This document shows positions 59,891-64,000 of a DNA stretch of 64,000 bases, in pieces (the first letter of the stretch is position 1; every line of letters begins with the position of its first letter). The notes beneath the pieces were generated by a model. That model did not search any database. It was not told the origin of the DNA and saw nothing but the letters and a program-made list of their open reading frames with translations. Both the position numbers and the translations under genes were made by a program. Source of the stretch: Gp7-AA10 sp035636095. Its GTDB lineage: Bacteria; Acidobacteriota; Thermoanaerobaculia; Gp7-AA8. The stretch spans positions 12,395-76,394 of the forward strand of contig DASPZU010000001.1 of NCBI GenBank assembly GCA_035636095.1. The letters are read 5' to 3'.

Positions 59891-60922
59891 TCAGCATCGT
59901 CGCCGAAGCCGCGGCGGCGATCCGGTCCATCGCTTGAAAGCGCGCGAGAATGCCGCCGGATCCGAGAAACCGAGGAGATAGGCGGTCTCGTTGACGGTTT
60001 TGTCGTCGAGATACTGCATCGCCATCTCCCGCCGCAGGCCGTCGAGCAGTTTTGCGAACGTGGTTCCTTCCGCCTTCAGCCTGCGGAAAAGCGTTTGCCG
60101 GCTGTATCCGAGCTTCGCGGCGATCGTGTCGATGTTCGCCTCGCGCGTGTGAAGAATCGGAAGCAGTACCGCTTCAACCCTGCCGCGGATCGACGTCGTG
60201 CTCTCCAGTTTCTTCAGCATCGCTTCCGCGTGCGCTGTCATCACTCCGGCTACGTATGTCGAACCGCGAGGAGGAACGGGCATTGTCCACGCCACGCCGT
60301 TCACCACCAGCGCGTTTCGTTCGCTGTCGAACGTCAGCGGAACCTGAAAGATCCGCGCGTATTCGGCGCGATACGGCGGTTCAGCATGTGTGAAGTGCAC
60401 TTCGCGAACGATCGGCGTATCGGGAGCCATGCGCCGGATTGTGCACACCATTCGCGCGAATGCCGCTTCAGTGAACTCGGCGAACGCATTCGGATCGGGA
60501 CGCCGGTCGATGACCCACAAGTCTCCCGCGATGTGATCGACCGCGAACCGTTCGCCTTCCATGAGGTCCGCGTCGAGGCGTCCGTAGCGATTCATCTGTG
60601 CTAATCCGCCATCGGCAAATGTCCTGGCGCCCTGCATCTGGCCGAGGATGGAGATTTCGGAGAGGTCGAAGGCTTCGCCGAAGTGAAGGGCGAATGCAGG
60701 GTCGGAGCAAAGCTTTTGTGCAGCCCGCATGAGTGCTGTGCACTTCACGAATGCGATGCGGTTGTCGTCGCCGGCCAGTTCCGCCGCGGTGATCGATGCG
60801 CGTTGCATGAGCGCCGTGCAGCTCGCGCCGCGGCTTGCCGCGAGATCGATGATCGCCCGTGCGTAACGCGCGGCGACCGTCGGTGTGAAACCAGCGGTCA
60901 TGCCTTTGATACGTACGGTCAT
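59891..60922 (-). CDS. AraC-family regulator (module copy 2)
   Basis: The 343-residue paralog of the regulator at 52848 has the same two domains: N-terminal PF12625-like (FVKCTALMRAAQKLCSDPAF, ALHFGEAFDLSEISILGQMQ) and C-terminal helix-turn-helix (IDTIAAKLGYSRQTLFRRLK, VNETAYLLGFSDPAAFSRAF). It is divergent from the TPR gene across 32 bp, much tighter than in module 1 (169 bp). The start could also be ATG 60901. It probably controls its own TPR/DUF4386 pair. Confidence 0.93.
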   Translation of the reverse strand: MTVRIKGMTAGFTPTVAARYARAIIDLAASRGASCTALMQRASITAAELAGDDNRIAFVKCTALMRAAQKLCSDPAFALHFGEAFDLSEISILGQMQGARTFADGGLAQMNRYGRLDADLMEGERFAVDHIAGDLWVIDRRPDPNAFAEFTEAAFARMVCTIRRMAPDTPIVREVHFTHAEPPYRAEYARIFQVPLTFDSERNALVVNGVAWTMPVPPRGSTYVAGVMTAHAEAMLKKLESTTSIRGRVEAVLLPILHTREANIDTIAAKLGYSRQTLFRRLKAEGTTFAKLLDGLRREMAMQYLDDKTVNETAYLLGFSDPAAFSRAFKRWTGSPPRLRRRC

Positions 60923-60954
60923 ATCGCGCGGTTTTCCGCTGCGTAGGATAGACC

Positions 60955-61827
60955 ATGTTCAAAACCATCTTCTCGATTGCGCTCTTCGCGATGAGCGTCA
61001 GCGCACAAACCAACGATCCGCAGACGCTCTATCAACTCGGTAGGGACGCGATCGCGCACGGCGACGCCCAGAAGGCAATCGGGTACTTCGAAAAGGCCGT
61101 TGCCCTGAGGCCGAACGACGCCCGCTACCACTACCAGCTCGCCGGCGCATACAGCCAGTCAGCCGCAACCGCGGGCATGTTCAAGATGATGTCGATTGCC
61201 GGAAAGGCGAAGGATGAGTTCCGGCGCGCGATCGAGATCGACCCGAGCTTCCTGCCGGCGCGCATGGCACTGGTTGAGTTCAATGTGTCAGCGCCGGCGC
61301 TCTTGGGCGGCAGCGAAGAGGCAGCGATCGAGCAGGCGACGGAAATTCGCAAACGCGACGTGATGGAAGGGCATCGCGCCTTCGCGCGCATCTACTCGGC
61401 CGCGAAGAAGCTCGACCTCGCGCACAATGAGTACATGGCGATGCTGCAGGAGCAGCCGTCCTCCGCGCGCGCTCACTACCTCTACGGCGTTTACCTGATG
61501 CTCACGGAGAAGAACTACAAAGCTGCGAGCGACGAGCTCGAATTAGCCGTGAAGCTCGACTCATCGTATATGCCGGCGTACTTTCAAATCGGCCACCTCG
61601 CGGCATTGTCCGGCGCGAATCTCTCTCGCGGCGAAGAGGCGCTCAAGAAATACCTCGTGTACCGTCCGAAAGAAGACGAGCCGTCGACCGCCCGTGCGTA
61701 TTTCTGGCTCGGCGGCATTTACGAGAAGCAGGGGCGCATGGCCGACGCGAAGGCGAGCTATGCGGCGTCGGTGAAGATCAATCCGAATCAGAAGGACGCG
61801 GACGACGCGCTGAAGCGGGTGTCGTGA
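60955..61827 (+). CDS. Secreted TPR protein (module copy 2)
   Basis: The 290-residue protein has a signal peptide (FKTIFSIALFAMSVSAQ). Its TPR units parallel those of the protein at 54061: LYQLGRDAIAHGDAQKAIGY, RAHYLYGVYLMLTEKNYKAA, YFWLGGIYEKQGRMADAKAS. The C-terminal KINPNQKD block is identical in both paralogs. It is separated from the DUF4386 gene by 80 bp, unlike module 1. Confidence 0.9.
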   Translation: MFKTIFSIALFAMSVSAQTNDPQTLYQLGRDAIAHGDAQKAIGYFEKAVALRPNDARYHYQLAGAYSQSAATAGMFKMMSIAGKAKDEFRRAIEIDPSFLPARMALVEFNVSAPALLGGSEEAAIEQATEIRKRDVMEGHRAFARIYSAAKKLDLAHNEYMAMLQEQPSSARAHYLYGVYLMLTEKNYKAASDELELAVKLDSSYMPAYFQIGHLAALSGANLSRGEEALKKYLVYRPKEDEPSTARAYFWLGGIYEKQGRMADAKASYAASVKINPNQKDADDALKRVS

Positions 61828-61907
61828 ACTCACTGTGTCAAGGTGGCCGCGCGCGGCCGCACGCGACAACTTAACCATCCACAGTGAAACGTGTTTCCGG
61901 AGGCGCG

Positions 61908-62603
61908 ATGAATCCTGTCTCGACTTACGCAAAGGCCGCTCTTGTCCTTCTGGTCGTCTCGTTCGTGGCGGGCGGCTTCGGCGAAGCCTACGTGCCGTCG
62001 AAACTGATCGTGTCGGGCGACGCGGCGGCCACGATGCGCAACATCCAAACGTCCGACACGCTCTTTCGTCTCGGGTTCATCGGGTACCTCATCGAAGCGA
62101 CCTGCGACGTGTCGTTAGCGCTGGTCTTCTACATGCTGCTGAAGCCGGTCCGGAAGGATGTTGCTCTTCTCGCCGCGTTCTTCGGCATCCTCGCCACGGC
62201 GTTGTTTGCCGTCGCGGAGCTGTTCTACTTCGCGCCGTCATTCATCCTGAATGGCGCGGGCTACCTGAAGACGTTCACATCGGATCAACTCAATTCGCTG
62301 GCGATGCTGTCGCTGCGGTTTTACGCCTGGGGCAGCGGAATCTTCATGGCGTTTTACGGGACGGCGTGGCTGCTGCGCGCGTACCTGATGTTTCGCTCCG
62401 GCTACTTCCCCAAAGCAATCGCGGTTCTCATGGGTATGGCCGGGCTTGCGTTTGTATTGAGAAACGTCGCGCTCGTTCTCGCGCCGACCTATAGGAGCGG
62501 CTGGCTCCTTCTGCTCATCATGCCCGGCGGTCTGGCGTTGATGGTATGGCTCGGGGGACAGGCGCTGAAAGCGAAAAGGCCGCTCGACGTTCCGCTGACG
62601 TGA
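61908..62603 (+). CDS. DUF4386 membrane protein (module copy 2)
   Basis: The 231-residue, six- or seven-helix membrane protein starts at ATG 61908 with a GGAGG ribosome site. An upstream in-frame ATG at 61884 lacks one. Motifs are LVVSFVAGGFGEAYVPSKLI, SDTLFRLGFIGYLIEATCDV and the C-terminal LLLIMPGGLALMVWLGGQAL. DUF4386 assignment is by similarity to known members. Function is unknown. Confidence 0.88.
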   Translation: MNPVSTYAKAALVLLVVSFVAGGFGEAYVPSKLIVSGDAAATMRNIQTSDTLFRLGFIGYLIEATCDVSLALVFYMLLKPVRKDVALLAAFFGILATALFAVAELFYFAPSFILNGAGYLKTFTSDQLNSLAMLSLRFYAWGSGIFMAFYGTAWLLRAYLMFRSGYFPKAIAVLMGMAGLAFVLRNVALVLAPTYRSGWLLLLIMPGGLALMVWLGGQALKAKRPLDVPLT

Positions 62604-62624
62604 GCGGCGTAAACAATCGCGATT

Positions 62625-62675
62625 TGGTAGGCGCTATCGGACTCGAACCGATGACCCCCACCGTGTGAAGGTGAT
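62625..62675 (-). repeat. tRNA-Val(CAC) 3'-half repeat, copy 5
   Basis: 51 bp; the T-stem is ATCGG/CCGAT where copies 1, 2 and 4 have GCCGG/CCGGC, a paired (compensatory) change. The anticodon arm is intact. Confidence 0.88.
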
Positions 62676-62757
62676 CCCATCTTCTGCGACAACTTAGGAC
62701 AACCTAGGATGAACGCGTTCCCAACAACTTACAGACATCCGCGGATATCCCGGGACG
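62676..62757. repeat. Conserved flank of half-tRNA repeat, copy 5 version
   Basis: Corresponds to 59717-59798, with blocks gcgacaacttaggacaacct, cccaacaactta and ggatatcccgggacg. The match follows the repeat immediately, as at copy 4. Confidence 0.65.
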
Positions 62758-63049
62758 GCCGTGATGTTACCCGGTGAACTGTTGTTGAGGATTTCCATCG
62801 TGCCGAAACATCAAGTCTTTTTCCTCAACGACCAGCGCAGCAAGCGTTCCGGCGGTTCCCTGCTCTCCCACGCACCAGCTCCATGACGAGGAAATCGACA
62901 CCACTCCGTATTTGCCGACGGATTAGCCCAGGGACAGAATCGTTCCCGTCGCTGTTGTTCAAGGTGTACATCTGAATCGGGATCCAACCGTGACTTCGTG
63001 AGAACTAGCGTGAACATTTCGTCCGCGTAACCCCGAATCACTGGTGGAT

Positions 63050-63100
63050 TGGTAGGCGCTACCGGACTCGATCCGGTGACCCCCACCGTGTGATGGTGAT
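63050..63100 (-). repeat. tRNA-Val(CAC) 3'-half repeat, copy 6
   Basis: 51 bp; the T-stem is ACCGG/CCGGT, again both strands changed together. The anticodon loop has A at position 32. No 5' half and no conserved flank follow. Confidence 0.85.
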
Positions 63101-63498
63101 GCCATACGATACCGACTGAGGCTACGGGTCTATCGCCTTCGGGCAGGGGCTGAACTAACAGATCCTGCGATGATCGTCTTCCGGATCAGACACAAGTCGT
63201 TCGTAGGCGTGGAACGCCGCCGGCGAAGAACCTTCACGCCGAACGCCGAGATCAGGCACTGCATCGTCGACGGGCTCTTGAGGTTTCGCGGGAATACAGC
63301 GAACGCGAAGCAGACGAACTTCCTGCCGCCGAACCTTCTCGATTCGGCGCGATGACAGCGCGGGCGACGAAATCAGCGCGGGCCGCGTCAAGATGGCCGG
63401 TTCCATCAATGCCTCGTACGAGCGATGCGATCAATCGTTTGGGGCAAGTGATCTCTGCGCCGTGAAACTCGCGCACCGCCGCCGCGTACATCCAAAAC

Positions 63499-64000
63499 AT
63501 GCGGCTTCAGACCGGCGAGTTTCTCGGCAGCGCGCTGCACGCGTATGAGTCGGCCGGCTTTACGCTGACGGAGTACGCGTACAGGCCGGGGGCGGCGCTG
63601 CCGCGTCACGAACATCAGTTCGCCTATCTCTCGTTTCCGCTGAGCGGATCGTACGAGGAACGATGTGGTCGCAAGGTATTCCGTTGTTCTCCGAGAGCCG
63701 CGGTCTTTCATCCCAAGGGCGAGCGGCATGATGATCGATTCGATGGCGAGAGCGCGCAGATCTTCAGCGTCGAGATCGCCCCTTTGTGGCTCGATCATAT
63801 GCGTGAAGACGGCACACGGACCGATGATCGTGTCGAGATCGCTGCCCCCGCGCTCATTCACACGGCGTTGAAGTTGCGGCAGCTTCTTCTGATCGATGAC
63901 CGTTTGTCCACTCGCATCGAGACGATTGCGATCGATCTCCTCGCCACGCTTACGTCGCATCCGCGCGAAAGGCATGCACCGCGATGGTTGCCACCGGCGG
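63499..64000 (+). CDS. AraC-type regulator, cupin N-terminal domain (3' end outside window)
   Basis: The frame is open from ATG 63499 to the right edge (~167 residues). It contains a cupin-like sensor: PGAALPRHEHQFAYLSFPLS, GSYEERCGRKVFRCSPRAAV, FHPKGERHDDRFDGESAQIF. A helical linker with LRQLLLIDDRLSTRIETIAI leads towards the expected DNA-binding domain beyond the window. It is a different subfamily from the two PF12625-type regulators in this region. No ribosome site is evident. Confidence 0.8.
   Translation, partial: MRLQTGEFLGSALHAYESAGFTLTEYAYRPGAALPRHEHQFAYLSFPLSGSYEERCGRKVFRCSPRAAVFHPKGERHDDRFDGESAQIFSVEIAPLWLDHMREDGTRTDDRVEIAAPALIHTALKLRQLLLIDDRLSTRIETIAIDLLATLTSHPRERHAPRWLPPA

Larger units (their letters stand above)
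62604..63498. other. Gene-free region carrying half-tRNA copies 5 and 6
   Basis: About 900 bp with no convincing gene on either strand; frames present are short, lack ribosome sites, or translate the repeat itself (GSSPAAPT-type peptides). It contains the repeats at 62625 and 63050 and the conserved flank at 62676. The 63101-63498 part may be decayed coding DNA. Confidence 0.6.

Noticed and set aside
62811..63086. Minus-strand frame starting MGVTGSSPVAPTN; similar frames at 55592-55990 and 59649-59930
   Set aside because: The N-termini are translations of the tRNA T-arm and acceptor (GSSPAAPT-type), a common annotation artefact.
63101..63498. Short frames on both strands before the right-edge AraC gene
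   Set aside because: None longer than ~85 codons, no ribosome sites and no recognisable motif; possible decayed coding sequence only.

Overview
The window is a high-GC bacterial chromosome segment with densely packed genes, many joined by ATGA or TGATG stop/start overlaps. The best fit is an Acidobacteriota-like organism. The grounds are a GWxTD/VWA-type secreted protein, two large TonB-dependent receptors with N-terminal carboxypeptidase-regulatory-like domains, a DUF5916/CBM9 outer-membrane-type protein, a YtrA-type GntR/ABC operon and a menaquinone-type UbiE methyltransferase. No rRNA, complete tRNA, CRISPR array or recognisable prophage or IS transposase was found, so the taxonomy is an inference.

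Layout. Positions 1-18 kb hold NAD(P)HX repair (nnr), a SAM hydrolase, a penicillin-binding protein, PilZ, UbiE, NAD synthetase, a DUF5916 protein, a GH3 hydrolase, a sodium/solute symporter and a methyltransferase. Positions 18.9-25.5 kb hold two tandem paralogous TonB-dependent receptors. From 25.6 to 31.3 kb a MITE-like inverted-repeat element sits directly in front of a GntR-controlled ABC transporter operon. Positions 31.3-36.9 kb (minus strand) form a translation cluster: STAS protein, thrS, infC (AUU start), rpmI, rplT, pheS. A 19-residue leader peptide with seven threonines, followed by a terminator and a competing antiterminator pairing, precedes thrS: a classical transcription attenuator. 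Positions 37-52.5 kb are mixed: a HEAT protein, an M4 protease with its emfourin-type inhibitor, a GT39-like enzyme, a cyclase, a sigma factor/TPR pair, SCPU and TMEM43-like proteins, and a small regulon in which an XRE/MmyB regulator and an EamA exporter carry the same 17-bp operator. The exporter appears frameshifted.

Positions 52.7-64 kb look like an accretion zone. Six copies of a 51-bp sequence equal to the 3' half of tRNA-Val(CAC) lie in the same orientation between gene blocks, one of them truncated. The blocks include two copies of the module AraC regulator / TPR protein / DUF4386 membrane protein, an LPMO-like histidine-brace protein, and the start of another AraC-type regulator at the right edge.

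A second recurring theme is intergenic arrays of imperfect 7-bp (once 8-bp) repeats, most followed by their own inverted complement, at seven gene boundaries. Each array has a different sequence, but the architecture is shared. Recognisable promoters follow TTGAC(A/T)-N17-TAGnnT (18849, 22243, 25804), and several start codons sit so close to a -10-like box that leaderless transcripts are likely.
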